From NCBI RefSeq assembly GCF_038811545.1, contig NZ_CP133319.1, positions 2,447,516-2,511,515 on the forward strand: a DNA stretch of 64,000 nt, written 5' to 3'. The position numbers were made by a program, and so were the translations under genes. Every line of letters starts with the position of its first letter. Within the stretch, counting starts at the first letter, position 1. Below the pieces are notes generated by a model that was given only the letters and a program-made list of their open reading frames with translations, had not been told where the DNA came from and searched no databases. This stretch comes from Rhodoligotrophos sp. CJ14. GTDB lineage: Bacteria; Pseudomonadota; Alphaproteobacteria; Rhizobiales; Im1. Of this stretch, positions 43,175 through 53,231 are shown in pieces.

Positions 43175-44002
43175 ATGTACCGTTTCAAATCGGATGCGAG
43201 CGCCGCGAACAAGCTCGGGTTAGATCGATCGTTCCGTTGCCGGATGTTGGGCGGCCGCCTTGGCGCGCTTCTCCCGGCGCTCGTTTTGGCCGCTCTTCTG
43301 CTTTTGCCGGCCCAATCCGCCATTGCCGCGGAAACGGACGATAGCGTGATCGCGGTACGGCTTGCCCAGCTTCTGCAGGCGGCGCGCACGGTGGTCTCGC
43401 AACACCAGGATCTGATCAACAATCCGAACCTCGGCGAAAAGGGGCTGACCGCCGATCGCCTTCTCGCCGAAACCGTCGCCGTCTACCAGAAGCAGACCGG
43501 CCATGATCCCTATGCCACCGATCCCAACAGCAAAGAGGGCCGGCTGCTCCGCGCACAAATGGAAGCGATCAAGGAGATCGTGGTCGAGAACCAGAGCACG
43601 ATCAACAAGCCGGGGCTTGGCTTCAAGGGCTTCATCCCCGCGGTATTCGCAAGGCTCGTGAACGAGAAATTTGCCGAGCGTGTGGGCACTGAAGCCCGTG
43701 TGAAGGTCACCGCGCCTGAGAAGCTGATCCGCAACCGCAAGGCACGTCCGGACGATTGGGAAGTCTCGATCATCGAAAGCAAGTTCAGCCGCAGCGACTG
43801 GCCCAAGGGCGGCTCCTTCGAAGAAAGGACCACGGCCGAGGGCCGGCCGGCCTTCCGACTGATCGTTCCCGAATACTACGTCCGCTCCTGCCTCATGTGT
43901 CACGGCGAGCCGGCAGGCAAGATGGACATTACCGGCTATCCCATGGAGGGTGGCAAGGAAGGTGATCTCGGGGCGGCAGTCAGCGTCACGTTATTCGAAT
44001 GA
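43175..44002 (+). CDS. DUF3365 (Tll0287-like) c-type haem protein
   Basis: Exported protein of 275 residues. A signal peptide or anchor runs about residues 27-51 ([21 protein letters not shown]). The DUF3365 domain covers most of the rest, with [15 protein letters not shown] in the middle and a CxxCH haem-attachment motif CLMCH at about residues 240-244 in a typical context ([11 protein letters not shown]). Acts in the periplasm, probably as a redox or gas sensor input. ATG 43175 follows AGGGAGGG. Its stop overlaps the histidine kinase start (ATGA), so the two are translationally coupled. Confidence 0.87.
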   Translation: MYRFKSDASAANKLGLDRSFRCRMLGGRLGALLPALVLAALLLLPAQSAIAAETDDSVIAVRLAQLLQAARTVVSQHQDLINNPNLGEKGLTADRLLAETVAVYQKQTGHDPYATDPNSKEGRLLRAQMEAIKEIVVENQSTINKPGLGFKGFIPAVFARLVNEKFAERVGTEARVKVTAPEKLIRNRKARPDDWEVSIIESKFSRSDWPKGGSFEERTTAEGRPAFRLIVPEYYVRSCLMCHGEPAGKMDITGYPMEGGKEGDLGAAVSVTLFE

Positions 44003-46857
44003 CCATCGCAAGCACACCACAAGGCGATGCACTCGCGCCGGCCGGAGTTCCCGGAGCCGGCGCTGTGCAGCGTCATCTCGCGCCGGAAGACGACCGTCCC
44101 GAGGGTCGGTCCTGGTTGGATAGCCTGTCGGCTCTCCTTCGCCGGACCTCGATTCCGCTGCGTGTTGCCGCGATCTCGCTGCTTTTGTTGGCCGGAATGG
44201 TCGCCACCAACCTGATCGTCATCCGTGAGCTCGACAACAATTCCCGGCAGATTACGCGCGCAACCGAGCTCTTCGATCAATTGGAGGCAGCGAACGGTGC
44301 CACCACGGCCTTTGGCAATGTGCGATACTGGCTCACCGACCTCGCGGTGAGCCTCCTCACCATCTCAGAACGTAACGCCGATAAGGCGCGCGCCGAGCTG
44401 CAGGTCTATCTCGACCGCTTGGCACCGTCGCACCCTGATCTGGCCGCCGCGATCGCCCAGGAGACCGATGCCTATATCGCCAGCGCCCGAGAGGCCGTGG
44501 AGGCCTATACCAATGACAGCCGCGTGATTGGCAATACGCTCCTCGCGCAGGCCCGCAACCACAGCCACAGCGTAGAGCAGCGGCTGGCCGAGCTGACCCA
44601 GGTGCTTCACAGGGATGCGTGGTCGGCGCGGGATCTCGCCACCAGCAGCGCTGCGCGGGCAATCCGCATCGCCATGGTCGTGCTCGCATCCGTGGTTCTG
44701 CTGGGCGCCGTTCTCACCTTGCTTGTGCTGCACTCGATCTTGATCCCGCTGCGCCGTCTTAACAAGGCCATGGGCGCAATGATCGAGGGGCAGCACGAAA
44801 TCGAGCTGCCTCCGGTGGGATCCGACGAAATCGGCGTCATGGCCCGCACGCTGCGACTGTTCCGCGAAAGCATAGCCGAGCGAGCACGCCTGGAGGCGAT
44901 GGCACAGGAGCAGCGGCGCACCCTCGAGACCGCCATCGAGACCATCTCGGAGGGATTTGCCCTCTATGACGCCAGTGATCGGCTGGTGCTGGCGAATTCC
45001 CGTTATCGGGCGATCTATCCCGGCATCAGCGACCTGATTGTGCCCGGCACCTCTTTTGCCACCATCATCCAGGGTGGCGCTGATCGCAACCTCGTCGATT
45101 TTGGCAGCCGGTCGCGCGAGGAATGGGTCGCCGATCGTCTCGCTCAACATCGGGACGGCGAGAACGTGCTGGAGCAACGTTATGCCGATGGCCGTTGGGT
45201 TCGCATCAGCGAGCGAAAGACCTGCGACCACGGCACAGTGATCGTCTATACCGACATCACCGAGCTCAAGCAGCGCCAGGTTGAGCTGCAGCAGGCGAAG
45301 GAGCAGGCGGACGCGGCCAACCAGGCCAAGAGCCAGTTCCTCGCGAGCATGAGCCACGAGCTGCGCACACCTCTGAACGCCATCATAGGCTATAGCGAGA
45401 TGCTGATCGAAGAGGCCGAGGAGATCGGCCAGGACGACTTCGTTCCTGATCTGCGCAAGATCCGGAAATCCGGAAAGCACCTGCTGAGCCTGATCAATGA
45501 TATCCTCGACCTCTCCAAGATCGAAGCGGGCAAGACCGAGATCTATATCGAGACATTCGAGGTGGAGAGCCTGGTGTCTCAGGTCCAGGCGACAATCACG
45601 CCGCTGATTATGAAGAACAACAACAGGTTCACGGTCCATGTTGATCCAGATGCGGGTGTCCTGCAGACCGATCAGACAAAGCTGCGCCAGAACCTCCTGA
45701 ACCTCCTCAGCAACGCCTCGAAATTCACCCATGACGGCTCGATCAGTCTCTCCGTGCGAAGATATCCGGGCGGTGAGGGCGCCGACTGGATCGAGTTCGC
45801 CGTCACCGATACCGGAATCGGCATGACGCCGGAGCAGAAGGCAAAACTGTTCCAGGCTTTCACACAGGCGGATTCATCCACATCGCGCAACTATGGCGGT
45901 ACCGGCCTTGGACTTGCGATCACGAAGCATTTCTGCCTGATGCTGGGCGGTGACATTCGCGTTGACACAGAACACGGCAAGGGCTCGTCCTTCATCATGC
46001 GCGTGCCTTGCAATCACCCCCAGGTGGAGCGCCCTGCCATTCAGGAGACGGCCTCACCGGCTGAGGCGACGGTTCTGATCATCGATGACGAGCGCGCCAG
46101 TCGTGAATCGCTGAGCGCGGCTCTGATCAGAGAGGGCTACCGCGTTCTCTCGGCGCCAGGCGGACGAGAGGGCCTGCGGCTTGCCCGGCAGGAAAAGCCG
46201 GATGCCATCATTCTCGATGTGATCATGCCGGAAATCGACGGCTGGACCGTGCTGCGCTGGCTGAAGAGCGATCCGGAGCTCAGCACGATCCCGGTCATCC
46301 TGGTGACGGTGCTCGGGGATCAGGACATGGGGCTTGCGCTCGGCGCTGCGGAGCATCTCACCAAGCCGATCGATCCACAGGAGCTACTGGAGGTGCTCGA
46401 GCGGGTTCGCCATGCGGACGACCGCACTGACGTTCTCGTTGTGGATGACGATGAGACGACGCGCGATATGCTCAGGCGCACCCTGACGCGCGAAGGTTGG
46501 AGCGTGCGCGAGGCCGTCAACGGCGCGCAAGGACTTGCTGAAGCAGCAGGCAAGCGGCCAAGCGTAATTTTGCTTGACCTGATGATGCCGGAGATCGACG
46601 GTTTTGAAGTCCTGTCCAAGCTGCGTCAGGACCCGGACTTGCGCGATATTCCCGTCATTGTGGTGACGGCCAAGGAGCTGACCATTCAGGAACGGGAATG
46701 GCTGCACAGCAATGCGATGGAGGTCTTCCAGAAGGGCGCCTATGGACGTTCCGAGTTGATCACCTCCCTGCGGGCGATGATCGAAGCGGCGCGAAAAGGC
46801 GCCGTCTTATCTCCGAACGTGCCAGCCGCGGGTCGTCCCGCCGCCCGAGAGGCATAG
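43999..46857 (+). CDS. Hybrid sensor histidine kinase with two receiver domains
   Basis: Membrane kinase of 952 residues. Two spans (about 51-73 and 222-250) flank a periplasmic sensor of roughly 150 residues, followed by a HAMP segment, a PAS-like domain ([18 protein letters not shown]) and a DHp helix with phospho-His at about 453 ([20 protein letters not shown]). The HATPase domain has [21 protein letters not shown]. Receiver 1 has phospho-Asp about 740 ([12 protein letters not shown]) and receiver 2 about 860 ([12 protein letters not shown]). Coupled to the upstream haem protein, which may supply the input signal. Confidence 0.93.
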   Translation: MTIASTPQGDALAPAGVPGAGAVQRHLAPEDDRPEGRSWLDSLSALLRRTSIPLRVAAISLLLLAGMVATNLIVIRELDNNSRQITRATELFDQLEAANGATTAFGNVRYWLTDLAVSLLTISERNADKARAELQVYLDRLAPSHPDLAAAIAQETDAYIASAREAVEAYTNDSRVIGNTLLAQARNHSHSVEQRLAELTQVLHRDAWSARDLATSSAARAIRIAMVVLASVVLLGAVLTLLVLHSILIPLRRLNKAMGAMIEGQHEIELPPVGSDEIGVMARTLRLFRESIAERARLEAMAQEQRRTLETAIETISEGFALYDASDRLVLANSRYRAIYPGISDLIVPGTSFATIIQGGADRNLVDFGSRSREEWVADRLAQHRDGENVLEQRYADGRWVRISERKTCDHGTVIVYTDITELKQRQVELQQAKEQADAANQAKSQFLASMSHELRTPLNAIIGYSEMLIEEAEEIGQDDFVPDLRKIRKSGKHLLSLINDILDLSKIEAGKTEIYIETFEVESLVSQVQATITPLIMKNNNRFTVHVDPDAGVLQTDQTKLRQNLLNLLSNASKFTHDGSISLSVRRYPGGEGADWIEFAVTDTGIGMTPEQKAKLFQAFTQADSSTSRNYGGTGLGLAITKHFCLMLGGDIRVDTEHGKGSSFIMRVPCNHPQVERPAIQETASPAEATVLIIDDERASRESLSAALIREGYRVLSAPGGREGLRLARQEKPDAIILDVIMPEIDGWTVLRWLKSDPELSTIPVILVTVLGDQDMGLALGAAEHLTKPIDPQELLEVLERVRHADDRTDVLVVDDDETTRDMLRRTLTREGWSVREAVNGAQGLAEAAGKRPSVILLDLMMPEIDGFEVLSKLRQDPDLRDIPVIVVTAKELTIQEREWLHSNAMEVFQKGAYGRSELITSLRAMIEAARKGAVLSPNVPAAGRPAAREA

Positions 46858-46861
46858 TGTG

Positions 46862-47248
46862 ATGGCGAAAATCCTGCTCGTCGAAGACAACGAAATGAAT
46901 CGCGACATGCTTTCGCGGCGACTCGCTCGGCAGGGTTACACCGTGATCTTCGCCGTCGATGGGGAACATGGCGTCGCTATGGCCACCGCCGAAACACCCG
47001 ATCTCGTCCTCATGGATATGAGCTTGCCGGTCATTGATGGCTGGGAAGCGACCCGCCGTATCAAAGCCGACCCGCGCACATCTGCGATCCCTGTTATCGC
47101 GCTCACGGCGCATGCCATGCCATCCGATGAGCAGCGGTGCCGCGAGGTGGGCTGCGATGACTATGATACGAAGCCGGTGGAGATGCCCCGGCTCTTGGAA
47201 AAAATTCGGCGTCTTTTGAGCTCTGGCCCAAATCAGCCACTGGGATAG
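46862..47248 (+). CDS. Single-domain response regulator (DivK/CheY type)
   Basis: Receiver domain of 128 residues with no output: acidic pair in LLVEDNEMNRDML, phospho-Asp in VLMDMSLPVIDGWEA at about residue 52, Thr in ALTAHAM and Lys in YDTKPVEM. ATG 46862 lies 4 bp after the kinase stop with GAGAGGCATAG in front. Probably a phosphorelay shuttle between the hybrid kinase and the downstream cyclase protein. Confidence 0.93.
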   Translation: MAKILLVEDNEMNRDMLSRRLARQGYTVIFAVDGEHGVAMATAETPDLVLMDMSLPVIDGWEATRRIKADPRTSAIPVIALTAHAMPSDEQRCREVGCDDYDTKPVEMPRLLEKIRRLLSSGPNQPLG

Positions 47249-47296
47249 GACGCACAAGGCCATATCGGCCGGCTGGCGTAGGTCTAGGAACCGCCC

Positions 47297-48865
47297 ATGT
47301 CCAATACTGAATTCCAGAAATGGACAAGGCTGGTCACCGTCCAGCAGGATCTGGTCACGCCCATCCGCGCGATTATCGATTACCAGGAAATCCTCACCGG
47401 AGAGGCCCGCCGGCTCGGACTGGATGATGTGCGCGAGCATCTTGAGAAAGCGGGCATCGCTGCGCAATCCCTGAACGAGACGGTCACCCAGCTCCTGGAG
47501 CCCGGCGCTAGCCTTGACCTCGACAGCCGGCGGGAGCTTGGCGGCTCGCAGGCCAAGCTCCGCCATGAACTGCGCACCCCGCTCAATGCCATCATCGGCT
47601 ATAGTGAATTGGCACTCGAGGATCTGCCGGCATCCGAGACCGCCGATTGCCTTCGGCCCGACATAGAGCGGCTCCTTGCCGAGGCGCGCCGGATGGTCTC
47701 GCGTATCAATGCCATTGGCGACAGCGGCGCGCCCGATGCCGCGCCCGGTGATCCCGGTCGATCCGTGATCACCGAGCTCTTGCGCACCTTGCATCCCGGC
47801 AAGGACGAGCTGCACGATGCCGAGGTCGGCCGCATCCTCGTCGTGGACGATAACGAAGCCAACCGTGATCTTCTCTGCCGCCGCCTTTTGCAGGAGGGGC
47901 ATCGGGTCGAGTTGGTGGCATCGGGCGCGGAGGCGCTTGTCCTTCTTGAGCGGGAGGACTTCGACCTGATCCTCCTCGATCTCATCATGCCTGGCATGAA
48001 CGGCATCGAGGTCTTGAGGCGGCTGAAATCCGACCCGCGGCTCTACCAGATCCCGGTGATCATGATCTCTGGTCTGAGCGAGACCGATGCCGTCATTCGC
48101 TGCATCGAAGCGGGTGCGGAAGACTATCTCCCCAAGCCGTTCAACCTGGTCCTCCTGCGCGCCAGGATCAATGCTTGCCTGGAGCGCAAGCGCTGGCGCA
48201 GCCGCGAGCAGGAATATCTCTCCCAGCTCAAGATCGAGAAAGACCGCTCGGAAGCTCTCCTGCGCAATATTCTTCCCGATCCCATCGTTCTACGCCTCAA
48301 CCAAGGCGAAACGATCATCGCCGACCGCTTTGAGAATGCATCCATTCTGTTTGCCGACATCGTCGGCTTCACGCCGACCGCTGCCACTATGTCGCCTGCG
48401 CATCTTGTGGGCCGGCTCGCCGAGGTGTTCTCCGCGTTTGATGATCTCGCCCTGCGGCTTGGGGTGGAGAAGATCAAGACGATCGGAGACGCCTATATGG
48501 CCGCTGCCGGCTTGCCGTCCCCACGTGCCGACCATGTTGAGGTGCTTGCTGAATTCGCTCTGGGCGCTTTGGACCTGCTGCGGAGGGTCAATGCAACCGG
48601 CGGCACCGATTTTCGCGTCCGCATCGGCCTGCATGCGGGGCCAGTGGTTGCGGGCATCATCGGTCGCCACAAGTTCATTTATGATGTCTGGGGGGACACG
48701 GTGAACATCGCCAGCCGTCTCGAATCGCAAGGTGCGCCCGACCGTATCCAAGTGTCCGACGTGGTGCGCCAGGCGCTCGCCCATCGCTACGACTTCGAGC
48801 CACGCGGCACATTGACATTGAAGGGACGCGGGGAGGCCTCAACCTTCCTCTTGGTGACCCGATAG
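47297..48865 (+). CDS. DHp-receiver-adenylate cyclase (class III) fusion protein
   Basis: Cytoplasmic protein of 522 residues. The N-terminal part contains a DHp-like helix with His at about 93 ([18 protein letters not shown]) but no ATPase domain. A receiver follows, with phospho-Asp about 228 (ILLDLIMPGMNG). The C-terminal class III cyclase domain has metal-binding Asp about 354 (LFADIVGFTP) and about 398 (KIKTIGDAYM); Lys in KIKTIGD and Asp in YDVWGDTVN favour ATP over GTP. Expected to make cAMP in response to phosphorylation. Last gene of the four-gene signalling operon, 48 bp after the receiver gene. Confidence 0.9.
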   Translation: MSNTEFQKWTRLVTVQQDLVTPIRAIIDYQEILTGEARRLGLDDVREHLEKAGIAAQSLNETVTQLLEPGASLDLDSRRELGGSQAKLRHELRTPLNAIIGYSELALEDLPASETADCLRPDIERLLAEARRMVSRINAIGDSGAPDAAPGDPGRSVITELLRTLHPGKDELHDAEVGRILVVDDNEANRDLLCRRLLQEGHRVELVASGAEALVLLEREDFDLILLDLIMPGMNGIEVLRRLKSDPRLYQIPVIMISGLSETDAVIRCIEAGAEDYLPKPFNLVLLRARINACLERKRWRSREQEYLSQLKIEKDRSEALLRNILPDPIVLRLNQGETIIADRFENASILFADIVGFTPTAATMSPAHLVGRLAEVFSAFDDLALRLGVEKIKTIGDAYMAAAGLPSPRADHVEVLAEFALGALDLLRRVNATGGTDFRVRIGLHAGPVVAGIIGRHKFIYDVWGDTVNIASRLESQGAPDRIQVSDVVRQALAHRYDFEPRGTLTLKGRGEASTFLLVTR

Positions 48866-48937
48866 CGCCAGCCCCCTCCTGCGGTCGTCTCCTGCCGTGA
48901 ACGATGCGCTAAACCCTTTGCGGTACTGTTCTCTCGC

Positions 48938-49741
48938 ATGAGACGCACGACCGTTGTGGAAACTGAACCACCCCCTACGCTCCGCTCTCGCCTGAGGGAA
49001 CTTTATTTCGGCGACAGCTGCGCGTCCCGGCGCTTCCGCTATGGCCTCATTGCCTTCGACCTGCTGGTCGTGCTGTTTTTCGTGATTTCGGCGAGCCTGT
49101 CACATCCCGCCTGGATCGGTCCCGTGGATGTCACCCTTGGGGTACTCCTGACCATCGAACTTGTGGCGCATGTTTACGCGACAGCGAATCGTCGCGCGCA
49201 GATCTTCAGCCTCGCGACCCTGGCCGACGTCGCGGTGATCATATCGATGCTGCTGCCGGCCTTCGTGCCCAATCTCGGCTTTCTGCGCATCTTACGCGCC
49301 GTCCGGCTCATCCGGTCCTACCGGATGTTGAGCGACCTCAGGCAGTCCTCACAGTGGTTTCGACTGCACGAGGATGTCATAAAGCACTCGCTCAATCTCG
49401 TCGTTTTCATATTCATCATTACGTCAATCGTTCACGTCACCCAGTACCGCATAAACCCCGAGCTTCCGACCTATATTGATGCCCTTTATTTTACGATTAC
49501 CACGCTGACCACGACGGGCTTCGGCGACATCACGCTTGTCGGAACAGGAGGTCGGCTCCTGGCCGTCATTATCATGGTCGTCGGGGTGACGCTGTTCTTG
49601 AGGCTGTTGAAGGCACTGTTCCGTCCGAACAAGGTGCGCTTTGAATGCTCCGACTGCGGTCTCCTGATACATGATGCCGACGCCGTTCACTGCAAACATT
49701 GCGGCCGGGTTCTCCACATCCATACGGAAGGCGCTGTCTAA
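48938..49741 (+). CDS. Voltage-gated-type K+ channel with C-terminal zinc ribbon
   Basis: Membrane protein of 267 residues with six predicted spans. An S4-like segment has regularly spaced arginines (RILRAVRLIRSYRML, about 116-131), and the pore filter TTGFGD lies at about 192-197 (TTGFGD rather than the common TVGYGD). The C-terminus carries two CxxC pairs at about 236/239 and 251/254 (FECSDCGLL and VHCKHCGRV), a zinc-ribbon-like tail. Located 72 bp after the cyclase gene; functional connection is possible but unproven. Confidence 0.87.
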   Translation: MRRTTVVETEPPPTLRSRLRELYFGDSCASRRFRYGLIAFDLLVVLFFVISASLSHPAWIGPVDVTLGVLLTIELVAHVYATANRRAQIFSLATLADVAVIISMLLPAFVPNLGFLRILRAVRLIRSYRMLSDLRQSSQWFRLHEDVIKHSLNLVVFIFIITSIVHVTQYRINPELPTYIDALYFTITTLTTTGFGDITLVGTGGRLLAVIIMVVGVTLFLRLLKALFRPNKVRFECSDCGLLIHDADAVHCKHCGRVLHIHTEGAV

Positions 49742-49784
49742 AGCCCATTCCACCGAAAGCATCTCGGAGCACGAGTCCAAAAAC

Positions 49785-49817
49785 TTTGTCTTGGCAAAAG
49801 TCCGACAATCAGACAAA
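49785..49817. promoter_or_regulatory. Inverted repeat upstream of the 49.9-kb acyl-CoA ligase
   Basis: Perfect 7-bp arms TTTGTCT (49785-49791) and AGACAAA (49811-49817) separated by 19 bp; a smaller palindrome GTC-C-GAC (49800-49806) lies nearly at the centre. Candidate operator for the GntR gene in this operon. Confidence 0.35.
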
Positions 49818-49946
49818 CTTGCATAAAGCATGACGGATCGCTGGATGCTGGCCCGTTTTCAGCCAAGGCATCTGCCAGATCATGCAACGGGAGCGGCAGC
49901 GCGCACGTCATTCCCTAGGCGTGCCGCACCAGGAGGGACCGGTGTC

Positions 49947-51566
49947 ATGGAACGCATTCCAATGACCAGCTATCCAGCGGCGCATTCGGCGTTTCGCTGG
50001 CACGTGCCTGAGACTTTCAATTTCGGCGCCGATGTTGTCGATGACTGGGCCCGGCGCCTGCCTGAACAGCTTGCGCTGATCTGGTGCGATGACCAGGGCA
50101 ACGAGAGACGCCTCACCTATGCCGAAATTAGCCGCCTCTCCAACCGGGTCGCCAATGCCCTGAGCGCGCGAGGCATAAGGCGCGGTGATCGCGTCATCGT
50201 CATGCTCCCACGCATCCCGGAATGGCAGATCGCGACAGTGGGCTGCCTCAAGATCGGCGCCATCCCGATCCCCTGTGTCGAGATGCTGACCGAGCGTGAC
50301 ATCAGTTACCGGCTCGAAAACTCCCAAGCCAGGGCCGCGATCACCACCATGGCCAATACCGACAAGTTTGTCGCCGGCAAGGATCTTGTTGCACGCCTTG
50401 CGGTCGGGGGCAGCTCGGATGGCTGGGATGATTTCGATGCGAGCCTTGCTGCAGCATCCGACGCCTTCGAGCCGGTGCGCCTCGCGGCGGATGAACCCGC
50501 GCTCATGTATTACACTTCCGGCTCCACCGGCCATCCCAAGGGGGTCCTCCACGCAAGCCGCGCCCTGTTCGCCTGGCGCGTTTCCGCCTGGTACTGGCTG
50601 ACCCTCACCGAAGCCGACACCATGTGGTGTACGGCGGACACCGGCTGGAGCAAGGCCGGCACCTCGATCCTGTTCGGCCCGTGGAGCTGTGGATCGACGG
50701 TTGTGTTCTACAACGGTCGCTATGATCCGAAGCTGAGACTGGAAACCTTGGCGCGCCACAAGGTGACCGTGTTCTGCGCGGCCGCCACCGAGTTCCGCCG
50801 CTTGGTGCAGGAGAACGTCTCGGAATACGACCTTTCGCACCTGCGCATGGCCGTCTCTGCCGGTGAAAGCGTCAATCCGGAAATTGTGCGCGCTTGGAGG
50901 CGGCTCACCGGGGTCGACCTGCTTGATGGTTACGGCCAGACCGAAACGCTCATGACCATCCTCAACTATCCGCCACTGCCGGTGAAGCCGGGATCCATGG
51001 GCAAACCGTTGCCGGGAACCGATGCGGCCGTCATTGATGCGGAAGACCGGATGGCGCCGGCCGGCAAACCGGGCCGCCTGGTGATCGGCTTGCCCAATCC
51101 GCAAGTGATGGTCGGCTATTGGCAAGAGCCCGAGCGCACCAAGGAAAGCCGCGTCGTTGTTGACGGCCGCGAATGGTTCCTGACGGGCGACCTCGCGCGT
51201 ATCGACGAGGATGGCTACTTCTTTTACGAAGGCCGCGCCGACGATGTGATCAACTCCGCTGGCTACCGCATTGGCCCGATGGAGGTCGAGAACGTGCTGA
51301 TGGAGCACGAAGCGGTGGCCGAATGCGCGGTGGTCGCCAGCCCTGACGAGGAGCGCGGTGAGGTGGTGAAGGCCTTCATCGTGCTGAAACGCAACTATGC
51401 CGGGTCCGATGCCCTCGTGAAGGAGCTGCAGGATCACGTGAAGCGTCTGACGGGCCCCTATAAATACCCGCGGCGCATCGAATTCGCCGAGGATCTGCCG
51501 AAGACGGTTTCCGGCAAGATCCGTCGCCGCGTATTGCGCGATCGGGAGTTCGGTCAGGTCGCGTGA
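49947..51566 (+). CDS. Acyl-CoA synthetase (AMP-forming), medium-chain/ACSM-like
   Basis: Adenylate-forming ligase of 539 residues. Motifs: YYTSGSTGHPKGVLH (about 186-200), DGYGQTETLM, LTGDLARIDEDGYFF and the C-terminal catalytic Lys in KTVSGKIRRRVL. The N-terminal ETFNFGADVVDDWARR is typical of the ACSM group that activates medium-chain and benzoate-like acids. ATG 49947 follows AGGAGGG; the longer frame is unconserved. First gene of a probable operon with GntR and nitroreductase; likely activates the acid imported by the nearby Liv system. Confidence 0.92.
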   Translation: MERIPMTSYPAAHSAFRWHVPETFNFGADVVDDWARRLPEQLALIWCDDQGNERRLTYAEISRLSNRVANALSARGIRRGDRVIVMLPRIPEWQIATVGCLKIGAIPIPCVEMLTERDISYRLENSQARAAITTMANTDKFVAGKDLVARLAVGGSSDGWDDFDASLAAASDAFEPVRLAADEPALMYYTSGSTGHPKGVLHASRALFAWRVSAWYWLTLTEADTMWCTADTGWSKAGTSILFGPWSCGSTVVFYNGRYDPKLRLETLARHKVTVFCAAATEFRRLVQENVSEYDLSHLRMAVSAGESVNPEIVRAWRRLTGVDLLDGYGQTETLMTILNYPPLPVKPGSMGKPLPGTDAAVIDAEDRMAPAGKPGRLVIGLPNPQVMVGYWQEPERTKESRVVVDGREWFLTGDLARIDEDGYFFYEGRADDVINSAGYRIGPMEVENVLMEHEAVAECAVVASPDEERGEVVKAFIVLKRNYAGSDALVKELQDHVKRLTGPYKYPRRIEFAEDLPKTVSGKIRRRVLRDREFGQVA

Positions 51567-51576
51567 GGCGGAACCC

Positions 51577-52329
51577 ATGTCGGTGAAGTTCGGCAAGCTC
51601 GATCATGCCCCCGGTTACCGTGTGGTTGCGGCCACGATCGAGCGCGAGATCTTGGAAGGACGGCTGAAGCCCGGCGATCAATTGCCGACCGAGACCAGTT
51701 TTGCCGAACAGTTCTCCGTCAACCGGTCAACGATCCGCGAAGGCATTCGCCTGCTGGAGGAGAGCGGGCTGGTGCGCCGCCAGGGCGGTCGCCGGCTATT
51801 CGTCGCCAAGCCCGAGACGGCCGGTATCGCCGACCGTATGGCGCGCGCCATGGTCATGCATGAGGTGAGCTTCCGCGAATTATGGGAAATCATGATGGCG
51901 CTCGAGCCCATGGCGGCGGCTCTGGCTGCTGAGAATGCCAAGCCCGAACACCTCGAGGCCCTGGCGGAAAATCTGCGCCAGACCCGCGATACCGAACCTG
52001 ACAGTACCGAAAATGCCCGGCTCGATATTGCCTTTCATGCGCTCGTCGCAGAGGCGGCCGGTAACCGTGCTCTCATTTTGGCACGCGAGTCCCTTGGGCA
52101 GTTGTTCTATCCCGCCTTCGAAACCCTCTTCGGCGCAAGCCCCAGGGCCTGGGATCGGTTATTGGCGGCTCACGAGCAGGTCTACGAACATATTGCAGCG
52201 CGCGATGCCGCAAATGCGCGCTTATGGATGGAGCGACATATTCGCGATTTTAAGCGGGGCTTCGATCAGCTCCAGCTCGATCTTGCAGCGCCCATCGTCC
52301 TTCCCAAGATGCAGAGGAACACGCGGTGA
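51577..52329 (+). CDS. GntR-family regulator, FadR-like FCD subfamily
   Basis: Regulator of 250 residues. Winged helix at the N-terminus (RLKPGDQLPTETSFAEQFSV, then NRSTIREGIRLLEESGLVRR) and an FCD domain at the C-terminus (ELWEIMMALEPMAAALAAEN, ARLDIAFHALVAEAAGN). It lies 10 bp after the acyl-CoA ligase and overlaps the nitroreductase start by four bases, so it is probably autoregulated with them by an acyl-CoA or carboxylate effector. Confidence 0.9.
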   Translation: MSVKFGKLDHAPGYRVVAATIEREILEGRLKPGDQLPTETSFAEQFSVNRSTIREGIRLLEESGLVRRQGGRRLFVAKPETAGIADRMARAMVMHEVSFRELWEIMMALEPMAAALAAENAKPEHLEALAENLRQTRDTEPDSTENARLDIAFHALVAEAAGNRALILARESLGQLFYPAFETLFGASPRAWDRLLAAHEQVYEHIAARDAANARLWMERHIRDFKRGFDQLQLDLAAPIVLPKMQRNTR

Positions 52330-53042
52330 CGCAATCTGCCTTCAACTATCCGCCGGAAGCCGACTTGCCCGCCACTGTGGACGAGGCGATCGCGAGCCGC
52401 CGCTCCGTGCGCGGCTTTCTGCCCACACCGGTGCCGCGCCCCCTGATCGAACATCTCCTGACGGTCGCGGCGCGGGCGCCCAGCGGCACCAATACCCAGC
52501 CTTGGCGCGTGAAAGTGGCCGCCGGCGAAGTGCTCAAAGCCATCTCGCGCGATCTGCTGGCCGCCCATGATGACCCAAACTCGCCGTCACGCCGGGAATA
52601 CGAATACTATCCCACGAAATGGGAGGAGCCCTATCTCGGCCGCCGCCGTAAGGTCGGCTGGGATCTCTACGGCCTGCTCAATATTGCCAAGGGAGACAAA
52701 CCGGCCATGCATAGGCAGCATGGTCTGAACTACACTCTGTTCGGCGCACCCGTCGGCCTCTTTTTCAGTATCGATCGGCAGCTTGAGAAAGGCAGCTGGT
52801 TCGACTACGGCATGTTCGTCGAGAACATCATGATCGCGGCCCGCGGCCACGGCCTGCACACATGTCCACAGGCGGCGCTGGCCAATTATCCCGAGATCAT
52901 CCGGCGACACCTTCTGATCCCGGAGGACGAAATCATTATTTGCGGCATGGCCATCGGTTACGAAGATAAATCGGCGACCGCCAATGCATTGCGCACCCAG
53001 CGCGAACCCGTGGAAAACTTTGCCGCGTTCTACGGATTTTAG
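52326..53042 (+). CDS. Nitroreductase-family FMN protein
   Basis: FMN-dependent oxidoreductase of 238 residues: RRSVRGFLPTPVPRPLIEHL at the N-terminus, APSGTNTQPWRVKV for FMN binding, GMFVENIMIAARGHGLHTCP and a C-terminal GMAIGYED. Start is GTG 52326, overlapping the GntR stop as GTGA. Members reduce nitro groups, quinones or enoyl-type substrates; the natural substrate here may be an intermediate of the acid-degradation pathway. Confidence 0.9.
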   Translation: MTQSAFNYPPEADLPATVDEAIASRRSVRGFLPTPVPRPLIEHLLTVAARAPSGTNTQPWRVKVAAGEVLKAISRDLLAAHDDPNSPSRREYEYYPTKWEEPYLGRRRKVGWDLYGLLNIAKGDKPAMHRQHGLNYTLFGAPVGLFFSIDRQLEKGSWFDYGMFVENIMIAARGHGLHTCPQAALANYPEIIRRHLLIPEDEIIICGMAIGYEDKSATANALRTQREPVENFAAFYGF

Positions 53043-53079
53043 GGGGTCGCGATCCCCACGAATTTCGCTACACTCGACC

Positions 53080-53091
53080 TTGAGATCTCAA
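53080..53091. promoter_or_regulatory. Palindrome upstream of the Liv-type transporter operon
   Basis: Perfect 12-bp palindrome TTGAGATCTCAA in the 189-bp gap between the nitroreductase and the binding-protein gene. Position suits an operator; the regulator may be the GntR protein two genes upstream. Confidence 0.4.
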
Positions 53092-53231
53092 TCGCTTTCA
53101 TTTGAATTCCGAAGGAGGCGCCGAGGATTGACTTCGATAATGGGGCCTACGCAAGCTTAGTGTCGGGCCAACAACAACAATCACTGAGAACGGCATAGCC
53201 GTCGAACGGATATTCCTAGGGAGGAAAAAGC

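Noticed and set aside
44365..45732. 455-codon minus-strand frame
   Set aside because: Antisense to the hybrid histidine kinase.
49908..51596. 562-codon minus-strand frame opposite the acyl-CoA ligase
   Set aside because: Complete antisense shadow; the plus-strand ligase has all family motifs.
53042..53057. GGGG-N7-CCCC hairpin after the nitroreductase
   Set aside because: Only four pairs and no T-tract; too weak for a terminator call.
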